Made by a program: the position numbers and the translations under genes. From NCBI GenBank assembly GCA_902782715.1, contig CACZOG010000090.1, positions 1 through 33,266 on the forward strand: a DNA stretch of 33,266 bases, given 5' to 3'. The notes under the pieces are model-generated. The model saw nothing but the letters and a program-made list of their open reading frames with translations. It did no database searches and was not told the DNA's origin. Positions 22,469 through 30,402 of this stretch are shown here, piece by piece. Each line of letters opens with the position of its first letter. Position 1 is the first letter of the stretch. The DNA is from an uncultured Lachnospiraceae bacterium. GTDB lineage: Bacteria > Bacillota > Clostridia > Lachnospirales > Lachnospiraceae.

Positions 22469-23743
22469 ATGAAAAAGACCGTTCTCAAAAATGCGATAAT
22501 TCTTGTCTTAATGCCTGTACTGGGCCTTTTTCTTATGTTCCTGGTACACCTTCTTCCCGTTGAAGGAATGAAGGAGAATGTTTATTCATCCATGGATTCC
22601 CTGACCAAAGAGTTTACCGATGAGCTTGCGATAGACGGATACAACGCTTCTCTTATCGGAAATTTTACCGACAGTCTCATGACGGAATTTGCGGTCTACG
22701 ATTCCCCGCATTCGGTTTTTGAACAGGTAATGTTCATGTACAGGAAGGAGTCCTGTCCCGACGGCGGATGGTGGCCGGGCGTATCTCTTACCGATTATCT
22801 TTACGGGAATCCACAGCCTGTGGAAGTTGAATATTCCAGATACTGGCACGGTTATCTTGTTTTTTTAAAACCGATGTTTCTTATCTGTTCTTTAAATTCC
22901 GTACGGCTTTTTAATTCGATATTCCAGATCGTTCTTTTATCGGCAGCACTTATCGGTTTAAGTAAAAACGGTCATTCAAAAGTGGCGATCGCATTTGCGG
23001 CATCCATGCCCTTTATGTACTTCTTCAGTTCTTTTGCATCTTTGTCGTTAAGCATATGCATGTACATACTTCTTGTCGAAATGATCCTGATCGGATTCTT
23101 TAATGATAAATTCAGATCGGGATACGGCTATGTGACATTTTTTATAATAGCGGGCTCGTCGGTCGCGTTCTTTGATTTTCTCACTTATCCGTTAGTGACT
23201 CTCGCAATCCCGCTTTGCACCGTTTTATGCATTAACGAAGAAGAAAACCTAAAAAAAAGCTTCCTTAACATTCTCACGAATTCACTTTCATGGGGCATCG
23301 GATATATTTATATGTGGGCATCGAAATGGGTGCTTGCCGTGATCTTTACCGGAAACAATACGATAAAAGATGCACTGGATACGGTGTCTCTTCGTACTTC
23401 GAACGTTCCGGGAGAAGGAAGGATCAAAGGGTATCTGACCTGTCTTAAATCAAATCTTTCGCCTTTTGCAAACAGAGCATATGCATGTTTATTTATATGC
23501 ATTTTAATATATATTGCAGTTAATCTGATATCAGAGTTAAAAAAGAAGAACAGCCTCTCGGCATGCAGACTTGTGCCGGCACTTGTTATCGGAATGATTC
23601 CGTTTGTATGGTGGTTCGTGACGCTTAATCACTCAAGCGAACACTGGATGTTTACCTGCAGGATCTTTGCCGTAAGCATCTTTTCGATTGTCTGTGCGTT
23701 CAGCGCATGTACGAAAAAAAGGGAAGAAGAGAAAACCCGATAG
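22469..23743 (+). CDS. Polytopic membrane protein leading the sugar-sensing operon, function unknown
   Basis: This 424-residue protein has a helix near 10-32, a large outer loop (about 33-135) with WWPGVSLTDYLYG and YSRYWHGYLVFLKP, then about eight more helices. An N-terminal helix followed by a large outer loop and scattered conserved aromatic and acidic residues resembles GT-C-type glycosyltransferases or transporters, but I cannot assign a family. The ATG at 22469 has a GGAG site; an ATG at 22421 would lie inside the terminator hairpin. It is three bases before the sugar-binding sensor gene, so it is almost surely in the sensing operon. Confidence 0.82.
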   Translation: MKKTVLKNAIILVLMPVLGLFLMFLVHLLPVEGMKENVYSSMDSLTKEFTDELAIDGYNASLIGNFTDSLMTEFAVYDSPHSVFEQVMFMYRKESCPDGGWWPGVSLTDYLYGNPQPVEVEYSRYWHGYLVFLKPMFLICSLNSVRLFNSIFQIVLLSAALIGLSKNGHSKVAIAFAASMPFMYFFSSFASLSLSICMYILLVEMILIGFFNDKFRSGYGYVTFFIIAGSSVAFFDFLTYPLVTLAIPLCTVLCINEEENLKKSFLNILTNSLSWGIGYIYMWASKWVLAVIFTGNNTIKDALDTVSLRTSNVPGEGRIKGYLTCLKSNLSPFANRAYACLFICILIYIAVNLISELKKKNSLSACRLVPALVIGMIPFVWWFVTLNHSSEHWMFTCRIFAVSIFSIVCAFSACTKKREEEKTR

Positions 23744-23746
23744 ATT

Positions 23747-24817
23747 ATGAAGAAGAGCAAAAGATTTTCAGCAAGAAACATAATACTGATCTATTCTTTT
23801 ATGGTTTTGATCGTTGTCGCAATATCAGTTGCGGTTTCGGTATATTATTCCAATTCCATTAAGAAAAGAACCGTATCCGACAAGGAAAGTTATGACAGAT
23901 ACTACGTAATGATCCCGGGAGATTCCGAAGAGGATCTGTGGCAGTCAATCTATAAAGGAGCACAGGATACCGGAAAAGAAAACGGCGTGTGCGTGGATCT
24001 TTTGGGAGAGAATCTTTCGAAGAATTACAGCGAAGCCGAACTTATGGAGATAGCGATAGCATCGGATGTGGACGGAATCATCGTTTACGCAAACGAGAGC
24101 GAGGAAATGGTCGATCTTATAAACCGAGCAACGGATAAGGGAATACCTGTTGTGACGGTAATGGGCGATAATCCCGTTTCGAAAAGATGCTGCTTCGTAG
24201 GTGTCGGAAGTTACAACATGGGAAGAGAATACGGAAAGCAGTTGGTTAAGCTTGCGAGAGAACAGGAACTTTCGCATACCACCGCTTCCACGCATATGAA
24301 CGATAAACTGGATGTTACCGTTTTAGTCGATTCGTATTCGGATAATTCCAATCAGAATCTTGTATGGTCCGGAATTCAGAATGCCGTGGAAACGGAGAAT
24401 AACACACAGACCAAGATCAATCTTTCGCTTCAGTATCTTGATAACAGAAGCCCTTTTACAGTGGAAGAAGCGATCCGAGACATGTTCCGTTCGCAGGAGC
24501 TTGCGGATGTTATCGTCTGCCTCAACGAAACCGATACAAACTGCGTTTATCAGTCCATGCTCGATTACAACAAAGCGGGTAAAGCAGCCGTTTTGGGATA
24601 TGGTGATTCCGAATCGGTTCTTCGAGGAATCAACCGAAACAATATTTATTTTACCATGGCCGTGGATTCATACGGAGTGGGGGAGGACTGCGTAAAAGCT
24701 CTTGATGAATTTATCGAATTAGGTAATACCAACCAGTACAATATGGCTGTGATCACTCCGATAGACAAGGGAAATGTTGAAGATTACATGAATGAATCGA
24801 CGGAGGTGCAGCAATGA
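23747..24817 (+). CDS. Membrane-anchored sugar-binding sensor protein (XylFII-like)
   Basis: This 356-residue protein has an N-terminal membrane anchor (about 12-34) instead of a lipobox, followed by a type-I periplasmic sugar-binding fold (Peripla_BP_4, about 50-345): MIPGDSEEDLWQSIYKGAQD, VDGIIVYANESEEMV, GIPVVTVMGDNP and VLGYGDSESVLRGI. Its gene overlaps the histidine-kinase gene as ATGA. This matches the layout of three-component systems in which an anchored binding protein presents the ligand to a LytS/YesM-type kinase, as with XylFII-LytS in Clostridium. The sugar is unknown. It starts three bases after the preceding gene without a clear ribosome site, suggesting coupling. Confidence 0.88.
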   Translation: MKKSKRFSARNIILIYSFMVLIVVAISVAVSVYYSNSIKKRTVSDKESYDRYYVMIPGDSEEDLWQSIYKGAQDTGKENGVCVDLLGENLSKNYSEAELMEIAIASDVDGIIVYANESEEMVDLINRATDKGIPVVTVMGDNPVSKRCCFVGVGSYNMGREYGKQLVKLAREQELSHTTASTHMNDKLDVTVLVDSYSDNSNQNLVWSGIQNAVETENNTQTKINLSLQYLDNRSPFTVEEAIRDMFRSQELADVIVCLNETDTNCVYQSMLDYNKAGKAAVLGYGDSESVLRGINRNNIYFTMAVDSYGVGEDCVKALDEFIELGNTNQYNMAVITPIDKGNVEDYMNESTEVQQ

Positions 24818-26313
24818 GAAGTAAACTCAGATTAAAAGTTGTGCCTCTTCAGCTTAAGTTAAGTATTGTATTCATTCTGGCGAGTCTTATCATTTTCATC
24901 GTTAACGCAATGCTGGTTTTAGGGATCAATAATCTTACTCTTGATATGGATTCCGTATACCGTGACAACTTAAGACTTAACGAACTGACCATGGCGCTTG
25001 ACAATGTTCAGAACAATATGACCGAGTATCTTAATACAAAGACCACCGATTCGCTTGAGCTGTACTACAAATCCGCACAGGAATACTCTTACATGATCTC
25101 GGAACTCAACACAAACATAAGCGACGATAAATACGACATCATGGAAAGAGACATAAGAAACATGTCCGAAGATTATCTTCTGGCAACGCAGAATGCGATC
25201 GAAGCAAAGCGTGGACGTAACGTTGAAAAATACAGTGCGGAATACGACAAAGCCGGAAGACTTTACGATTATATAAATACTTATATTACCAGTCTTAATA
25301 ATGAACGATTCAAAAGCAATTCCGAGAACTTTACCCAGCTGATAAAAGAATTCAGATTTTTCGAGATCGTCAGCATGGCCGTCATGCTCGGTGCGATCAT
25401 AAGCAGTTCGGTATTCGTTATAGGTTTTACGAGCAGTATCATCGGACCTGTCAAGAAACTTGCCGTGGCAGCGGATGAAGTCGGTAAAGGTAATTTCGAG
25501 ATCGATACGCTTGAGATCACTTCAAGAGACGAAGTCGGTGTCGTTACGGGTGCTTTTAACAAGATGGTCGTCAGTATAAGACAGTACATCGAGCAGATAA
25601 AAGAAAACATGGAACATGAGAGGCAGATGCAGGAAAAAGAACTTCGTATCGAAGCCACGCTTAAGGATGCCCAGCTTAAATACCTGCAGACTCAGATCAA
25701 CCCCCATTTCCTTTTTAATACCCTTAATGCGGGCGCACAGCTTGCCATGATGGAGGAGGCGCAGAGAACTTACGATTACATTCAGAACACAGCGGAATTC
25801 TTCAGATACAATGTTCGCGAAGGAAACACCACGGTTCTTCTCGAAGACGAGATAACACTCATCGATCATTATATTTATATTTTAAACGTTCGTTTCTCGG
25901 GAGACATCCATTATGAGAAGAGCATCGAAACGGATATAAGCGGCGTATACATGCCCAGCATGATCTTACAGCCCATAGTCGAGAATTCAGTCAATCACGG
26001 CATAAAAGAAATGGAAGGAAAGGGCAGGATCTCCTTAAGGGTATATCACGACGGAGACAGAGTTGCGGTAAGCATCAAAGACAACGGAATCGGAATGACG
26101 CAGGATATCATAGACAAAGTATTAAGCGGCAAACTGACCGACGAGGAAAAACCCGCACCTGCGGGCGCACACGGAATCGGAATGGATAACGTTATCAAGA
26201 GACTTAAACTTTTTACCGACAGAGAGGACAGCGTTATGATAAAGAGTGCCGGAGAGAATGAAGGCACCGAAGTTATTATCAGGCTCAACATCGGAGGTGA
26301 AGCGGATGTATAA
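24814..26313 (+). CDS. YesM/LytS-type sensor histidine kinase
   Basis: This 499-residue kinase has a first membrane helix (about 15-37), an extracytoplasmic four-helix-like domain (38-180), a second helix (about 184-206) and a HAMP domain (about 207-260). A coiled-coil linker leads to the His_kinase domain. The phosphorylated histidine is H298 in QINPHFLFNTLNAG. The ATP-binding part has VENSVNHGIKEMEGKG and IKDNGIGM and ends with AHGIGMDNVIKRL. It should phosphorylate the AraC-type regulator encoded next (8-base overlap), in response to the binding protein encoded before it. Confidence 0.94.
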   Translation: MRSKLRLKVVPLQLKLSIVFILASLIIFIVNAMLVLGINNLTLDMDSVYRDNLRLNELTMALDNVQNNMTEYLNTKTTDSLELYYKSAQEYSYMISELNTNISDDKYDIMERDIRNMSEDYLLATQNAIEAKRGRNVEKYSAEYDKAGRLYDYINTYITSLNNERFKSNSENFTQLIKEFRFFEIVSMAVMLGAIISSSVFVIGFTSSIIGPVKKLAVAADEVGKGNFEIDTLEITSRDEVGVVTGAFNKMVVSIRQYIEQIKENMEHERQMQEKELRIEATLKDAQLKYLQTQINPHFLFNTLNAGAQLAMMEEAQRTYDYIQNTAEFFRYNVREGNTTVLLEDEITLIDHYIYILNVRFSGDIHYEKSIETDISGVYMPSMILQPIVENSVNHGIKEMEGKGRISLRVYHDGDRVAVSIKDNGIGMTQDIIDKVLSGKLTDEEKPAPAGAHGIGMDNVIKRLKLFTDREDSVMIKSAGENEGTEVIIRLNIGGEADV

Positions 26314-27901
26314 AATAATGCTTGCGGATGATGAAGGGATCGTTATAGATTCTCTTAAATTCATCCTGGAAAAAGAGTTCGGCAAGGATTGCATGATCGA
26401 ATATGCCAAGACCGGAAGAAGCGTTATTGAACTGGCGGAGAATTTCAGACCGGACATTGCGATCATGGATATACAGATGCCCGGAATAAACGGTATCGAT
26501 GCCATGAGGGAGATCCGTTTAAACAATAAAGACGTAATTTTTATCGTTATGAGTGCGTACGATAAATTTGATTATGCCACCGAGGCTATCAAGCTCGGAG
26601 TTCTTGATTACATCACCAAGCCGATGGAAAAGAACCGTATTTTATCCGTTGTAAAAAGAGCAATGGAGATCATCGACAGGGAAAGAGCCAAAAGAAGCAA
26701 TGACCTTATGGTAATGGAAAAACTCGAGATGGTCATTCCGATGCTTGAAAGCGGACTTATCTACAGTATCTTTTTACAGGATAAGTTCTCGGAAGAAGCA
26801 TTAAACTACAAAACTATACTGGGTATAAAAGAAGAGTACGGATATATGATGAGCGTTGTCTGCGGTGACAGCGACGGCGAATCCAATCTTACCAATGCGG
26901 TAGGAACCGGTGTAAGACTACAGAACCATTATGCGGAATTAAGAGCTTATCTTAAAGATTTCTGCGGCGGAATAGTCGGAAACGTAATGTCCAACAAAGT
27001 GGCAGTTCTTGTTCCCTGCGAATCTCCCGACATGGAATACGCAAAGAGAAACGAACTGATTGAAAAGACCAGGGAATTTGCCGGGATGCTTCAGAGAAAA
27101 CTCGGCGTTGATTTTAAAATAGGGATCGGAGGCGTCAAGGAATTCTCCAAGATGAACGAATCGTACGACGAAGCTCTGGTGGCTTTGGTAAACGGTTCCG
27201 GAAGAGTGGCTCACGCGGACGATCTGGACATAAGATGCGGATATGAGGAAAACTATCCCGTTAATATAGAGAACAAACTTTTTGAAACCGTTGAAAAGGG
27301 AGATTATGCCGGAGCAGGCAATTATGCAGGTCAGTTCTTCTCATGGATGGAAGACAATTTCCCCGACAGTTTAATGGATATCCGTCTTAAGATCCTTGAG
27401 TTTGTTTTATATGCCGAAAGACTTCTTTATGTTAAGGGTGGAAATACATATGAATTCAAGAGCCGTACGGATTATCTTCCGAGCGTATTAAATACGGATA
27501 ACCTTGAAGACTTAAGAAAATGGTTCATCGATAAGATAATAGAGATAACACAGAAAGTCGAGAACAACAAAACCGACAAGTCCGAAAGCCTTATCGAGAA
27601 AGCGGAAGCATTTATCAACCGCAATTACATGAAGGATCTTTCACTGGAAGACATTTCAAGATACTGCAACATAAGTTCCTATTATTTCAGCAAACTTTTC
27701 AAACAGGAAACCGGCGAGAATTATGTAGAGTATCTTAATAAAGTAAGGATCGGTAACGCAAAGAAGATGCTTTCCGAATCGGATGTATCAATAAAAGAGA
27801 TCTGCTACTCGGTAGGTTTCTCGGATCCGAATTATTTTTCGAGAGCATTCAAAAAATATGAGGGCGTTACCCCGAGCGAATTCAAAGATGCGAACATGTA
27901 A
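26306..27901 (+). CDS. YesN-type response regulator, receiver plus AraC DNA-binding domain
   Basis: This 531-residue regulator has an N-terminal receiver domain (1-120) with ADDE acidic residues, phosphoacceptor D55 in IAIMDIQMPG and K105 in YITKPM. A 300-residue linker of the YesN type follows (about 130-425). The C-terminal AraC domain (about 430-531) has two helix-turn-helix motifs, including LSLEDISRYCNISSYYFSKLF and VSIKEICYSVGFSDPNYFSRAFKKYEG. The ATG at 26306 has GGAGGTGA. It probably activates transcription of the sugar-binding/transporter genes downstream. A binding site was not identified. Confidence 0.95.
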   Translation: MYKIMLADDEGIVIDSLKFILEKEFGKDCMIEYAKTGRSVIELAENFRPDIAIMDIQMPGINGIDAMREIRLNNKDVIFIVMSAYDKFDYATEAIKLGVLDYITKPMEKNRILSVVKRAMEIIDRERAKRSNDLMVMEKLEMVIPMLESGLIYSIFLQDKFSEEALNYKTILGIKEEYGYMMSVVCGDSDGESNLTNAVGTGVRLQNHYAELRAYLKDFCGGIVGNVMSNKVAVLVPCESPDMEYAKRNELIEKTREFAGMLQRKLGVDFKIGIGGVKEFSKMNESYDEALVALVNGSGRVAHADDLDIRCGYEENYPVNIENKLFETVEKGDYAGAGNYAGQFFSWMEDNFPDSLMDIRLKILEFVLYAERLLYVKGGNTYEFKSRTDYLPSVLNTDNLEDLRKWFIDKIIEITQKVENNKTDKSESLIEKAEAFINRNYMKDLSLEDISRYCNISSYYFSKLFKQETGENYVEYLNKVRIGNAKKMLSESDVSIKEICYSVGFSDPNYFSRAFKKYEGVTPSEFKDANM

Positions 27902-27931
27902 TTACATATATATTATTAAAGGTCTGAAAAA

Positions 27932-29005
27932 ATGAATGTATTTATTAATGGAAAAAGAAACAGAAGGATCACCAAAACGATATCGCTGCTTTTATCGGCT
28001 TTAATGATTATCGGAATTAACTTTGCATGTACTCCGAACGAGACGGAGATCAAAAAAGAAAACGTTGTAAAAGAAGACAAGATAAGCATAGGCATGGCTT
28101 TCGACTCTTTTGTAATAGAACGCTGGCAGAGGGACAGAGACGTATTTGTATCGACTGCCAAAGAAATGGGTGCGGAAGTGAATGTTCAGAATGCCAACGG
28201 AGATATCGACGAGCAGAAAAAACAGATACAGTATTTTATCGATAATGACGTGGATGTCATCGTTATAATATGCATCGATGCGGATTCTCTGTCCGAAGAG
28301 GTTCAGAAGGCAAGGAATGCCGGAATAAAAGTTATAGCTTATGACAGAATAATAAGAAACTCTAATATCGATCTTTACATTTCCTTTGACAATAAGACCG
28401 TAGGCGCACAGATGGGCAATGCTCTGGTCGAAAGCGGATTAAAAGAAGGCGACGATGTTATAATGATCGGCGGTTCGCCCGTTGACTACAATGTTCCGGC
28501 TCTGGAAGAGGGTTTTATGGAAGTAATGAAGGAAAACAATATCACGATCTCCGATGTTACTCATTGTGATGCATGGAAAGCCGAACTGGCTACAGACTAT
28601 ATGAATGCAAATGCCGACAAAGTCTCCGAAGCCGAAGCGATCATGTGCGGCAACGATTATATTGCGAGCAAGGTCGTATCTGCACTTGCCGAACAGAGAC
28701 TTGCGGGCAGCATTAAAGTAACGGGACAGGATGCCGATCTTGAAGCCTGCCAGAGAATTGTCGAAGGCACGCAGCTTATGACCGTATACAAACCCGTGGA
28801 CGATCTGGCAAAGAGAGCAGCGGAGTGTGCCATCAAGATGGCGAAGGGAGAAGACATCGGTGCCGAGGAGACCATCAATGACGGAAAATATGACGTTCCT
28901 TACATAAGCCTGACACCCATTCCCGTTAATGCCGAGGATATGGATGAGATCATCATAGGGAGCGGTTTCCATACAAGAGAGGACGTATATCTTAACGCAA
29001 GATAA
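27932..29005 (+). CDS. Sugar ABC transporter substrate-binding protein, XylF-like
   Basis: This 357-residue protein is a type-I sugar-binding protein resembling XylF (D-xylose binding): SIGMAFDSFVIERWQRDRDVF, DVDVIVIICIDADSLSEE, AGIKVIAYDRIIRNS, MCGNDYIASKVV and TGQDADLEACQRIV. The N-terminal hydrophobic stretch ends at C33 (INFAC), a poor match to the lipobox, so lipid anchoring is uncertain; a longer basic N-terminus (residues 1-14) precedes it. It follows the YesN regulator by 30 bases and closes the sensing operon before a terminator. It may be a second sensor, or an alternative binding partner of the transporter. Confidence 0.88.
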   Translation: MNVFINGKRNRRITKTISLLLSALMIIGINFACTPNETEIKKENVVKEDKISIGMAFDSFVIERWQRDRDVFVSTAKEMGAEVNVQNANGDIDEQKKQIQYFIDNDVDVIVIICIDADSLSEEVQKARNAGIKVIAYDRIIRNSNIDLYISFDNKTVGAQMGNALVESGLKEGDDVIMIGGSPVDYNVPALEEGFMEVMKENNITISDVTHCDAWKAELATDYMNANADKVSEAEAIMCGNDYIASKVVSALAEQRLAGSIKVTGQDADLEACQRIVEGTQLMTVYKPVDDLAKRAAECAIKMAKGEDIGAEETINDGKYDVPYISLTPIPVNAEDMDEIIIGSGFHTREDVYLNAR

Positions 29006-29030
29006 GTTTTATAGCATTATTTTGGTATTT

Positions 29031-29072
29031 AAAGCGTATGCTGACAAAAAAATGATAGCATACGCTTTTTTT
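29031..29072 (+). terminator. Intrinsic terminator after the sensing operon
   Basis: A 12-bp perfect stem pairs AAAGCGTATGCT (29031-29042) with AGCATACGCTTT (29057-29068) around a 14-base loop, followed by T-rich sequence. It separates the sensing operon from the transporter genes. Confidence 0.88.
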
Positions 29073-29129
29073 GTTTTTTAAAGTTATCAAAAAAGTGAAG
29101 AATGTTGCAAATTATTTTGAAAAAAGGTG

Positions 29130-29138
29130 TGGTAATGT
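29130..29138 (+). promoter_or_regulatory. Possible promoter of the ChvE-like transporter operon
   Basis: TGG-TAATGT (29130-29138) fits the extended -10 pattern of this window, about 50 bases before the ATG. No good -35 is correctly spaced (TTGCAA at 29105-29110 is 22 bp away), as expected if the YesN-type activator is needed. The assignment is weak. Confidence 0.35.
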
Positions 29139-29187
29139 TTAATTGTAGTCATGAACTAACATTTCAAATTTTATGGGAGGTAAAGAA

Positions 29188-30249
29188 ATGAAAAAGAAAT
29201 TACTCAGTGTTCTTCTTGCAGCTGGTATGATGGCATCCTTACTTGTTGGATGTACTGCAGGCGGATCAGGCAACAAGAAAGTCGGCGTTGCAATGCCTAC
29301 AAAGGATCTTCAGAGATGGAACCAGGATGGTGCCAACATGGAATCTCAGCTTAAGGCTGCTGGTTATGATGTAGATCTTCAGTACGCATCAAACGATATC
29401 AACACACAGGTTACACAGATTGAAAACATGATCACATCTGGTTGTGATGTTTTGGTTATCGCTTCTATCGACGGTGATTCACTCGGAACAGTTCTTGAAC
29501 AGGCTAAGCAGAAAAACATTCCCGTTATCGCTTATGACCGTTTGATCATGAACTCTGACGCAGTTACATACTACGCAACATTCGATAACTACATGGTTGG
29601 TACAAAGCAGGGCCAGTACATCGAAGAGCAGTTAGGTCTTAAAGAAGGCAAAGGACCTTACAACATGGAAATCTTCACAGGTGACCCCGGTGACAACAAC
29701 GCAAGATTCTTCTACGGCGGTGCTATGGACGTTCTTAATCCTTACATCGAAAACGGCCAGATCGTAGTTCCTTCAGGACAGATCGATTTCGATACAGTTG
29801 CAACAGCTAACTGGGCTTCAGATGCAGCACAGTCAAGAATGGAAGCTATCATTTCTTCCAACTACGCTAACGGAACACAGCTTGATGCAGTTCTCTGCTC
29901 AAACGACTCTACAGCATTTGGTGTTACAAACGCACTCGTAGCTAACTACACAGGCGCATATCCTATCATCACCGGTCAGGACTGCGATATCGCTAACGTT
30001 AAGAACATGCTTGCAGGAAAGCAGTCAATGTCTATCTTCAAAGATACACGTACACTTGCTTCCAAGACAGTTGAAATGGTTGACGCTATCCTTAAGGGAA
30101 CAAAAGCTCCCGTTAACGATGAGGAAACATACAACAATGGTGTTAAGGTTGTTCCTTCATACCTTTGCGAGCCCGTATTCGCAGACGTTAACAACTACGA
30201 AGAATTGTTAATCAAGTCCGGATATTACAAGGCAGAAGATCTTCAGTAA
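29188..30249 (+). CDS. chvE: ChvE-like monosaccharide ABC transporter substrate-binding lipoprotein
   Basis: This 353-residue lipoprotein has a signal with lipobox LVGC (cysteine 22) and a sugar-binding fold: VGVAMPTKDLQRWNQDGANM, SGCDVLVIASIDGDSLGTVL, IPVIAYDRLIMNSDAV, FTGDPGDNNARFF and CSNDSTAFGVTNALV. It resembles the ChvE/multiple-monosaccharide binding family paired with GguA/GguB, which bind several aldoses. It should capture sugar outside the cell and pass it to the permease. The ATG at 29188 has GGGAGG; an upstream in-frame start at 29173 lies inside the site. A codon preference unlike its neighbours suggests high expression. Confidence 0.92.
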   Translation: MKKKLLSVLLAAGMMASLLVGCTAGGSGNKKVGVAMPTKDLQRWNQDGANMESQLKAAGYDVDLQYASNDINTQVTQIENMITSGCDVLVIASIDGDSLGTVLEQAKQKNIPVIAYDRLIMNSDAVTYYATFDNYMVGTKQGQYIEEQLGLKEGKGPYNMEIFTGDPGDNNARFFYGGAMDVLNPYIENGQIVVPSGQIDFDTVATANWASDAAQSRMEAIISSNYANGTQLDAVLCSNDSTAFGVTNALVANYTGAYPIITGQDCDIANVKNMLAGKQSMSIFKDTRTLASKTVEMVDAILKGTKAPVNDEETYNNGVKVVPSYLCEPVFADVNNYEELLIKSGYYKAEDLQ

Positions 30250-30283
30250 TAATCCAAGCTAAACAGTAGTTTTACTCTTTACA

Positions 30284-30337
30284 ACATAAGTTAAGTCCCC
30301 TTTTCTCATGACTATATAAAAGGGGACTTAACTATGT
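30284..30337 (+). other. Long hairpin between chvE and gguA, no U-tract
   Basis: AGTTAAGTCCCCTTTT (30289-30304) pairs perfectly over 16 bp with AAAAGGGGACTTAACT (30318-30333); four more pairs follow past a one-base bulge. The downstream bases are ATGTAAAAACAAAAT, not a U-run, so it does not fit an intrinsic terminator. It is more like a 3' stabiliser or processing element that keeps chvE mRNA more abundant than the ATPase and permease message. That role is inferred. Confidence 0.8.
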
Positions 30338-30402
30338 AAAAACAAAATCGGAAAAACAGTGGCAGAAATGAAAAACATTAGGTAGAAACAGGAGGGATAA
30401 AA

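Noticed and set aside
24360..24695. Plus-strand frame of 111 codons within the sugar-binding sensor gene
   Set aside because: It is a frame-shifted shadow with no ribosome site; the sensor frame shows clear family motifs.
26246..26305. Upstream start for the YesN-type regulator
   Set aside because: It would add 20 residues overlapping the kinase gene before a perfect receiver-domain start that has GGAGGTGA.
30284..30337. The chvE-gguA hairpin as an intrinsic terminator
   Set aside because: No U-run follows either arm, and the permease and ATPase have no other clear promoter.
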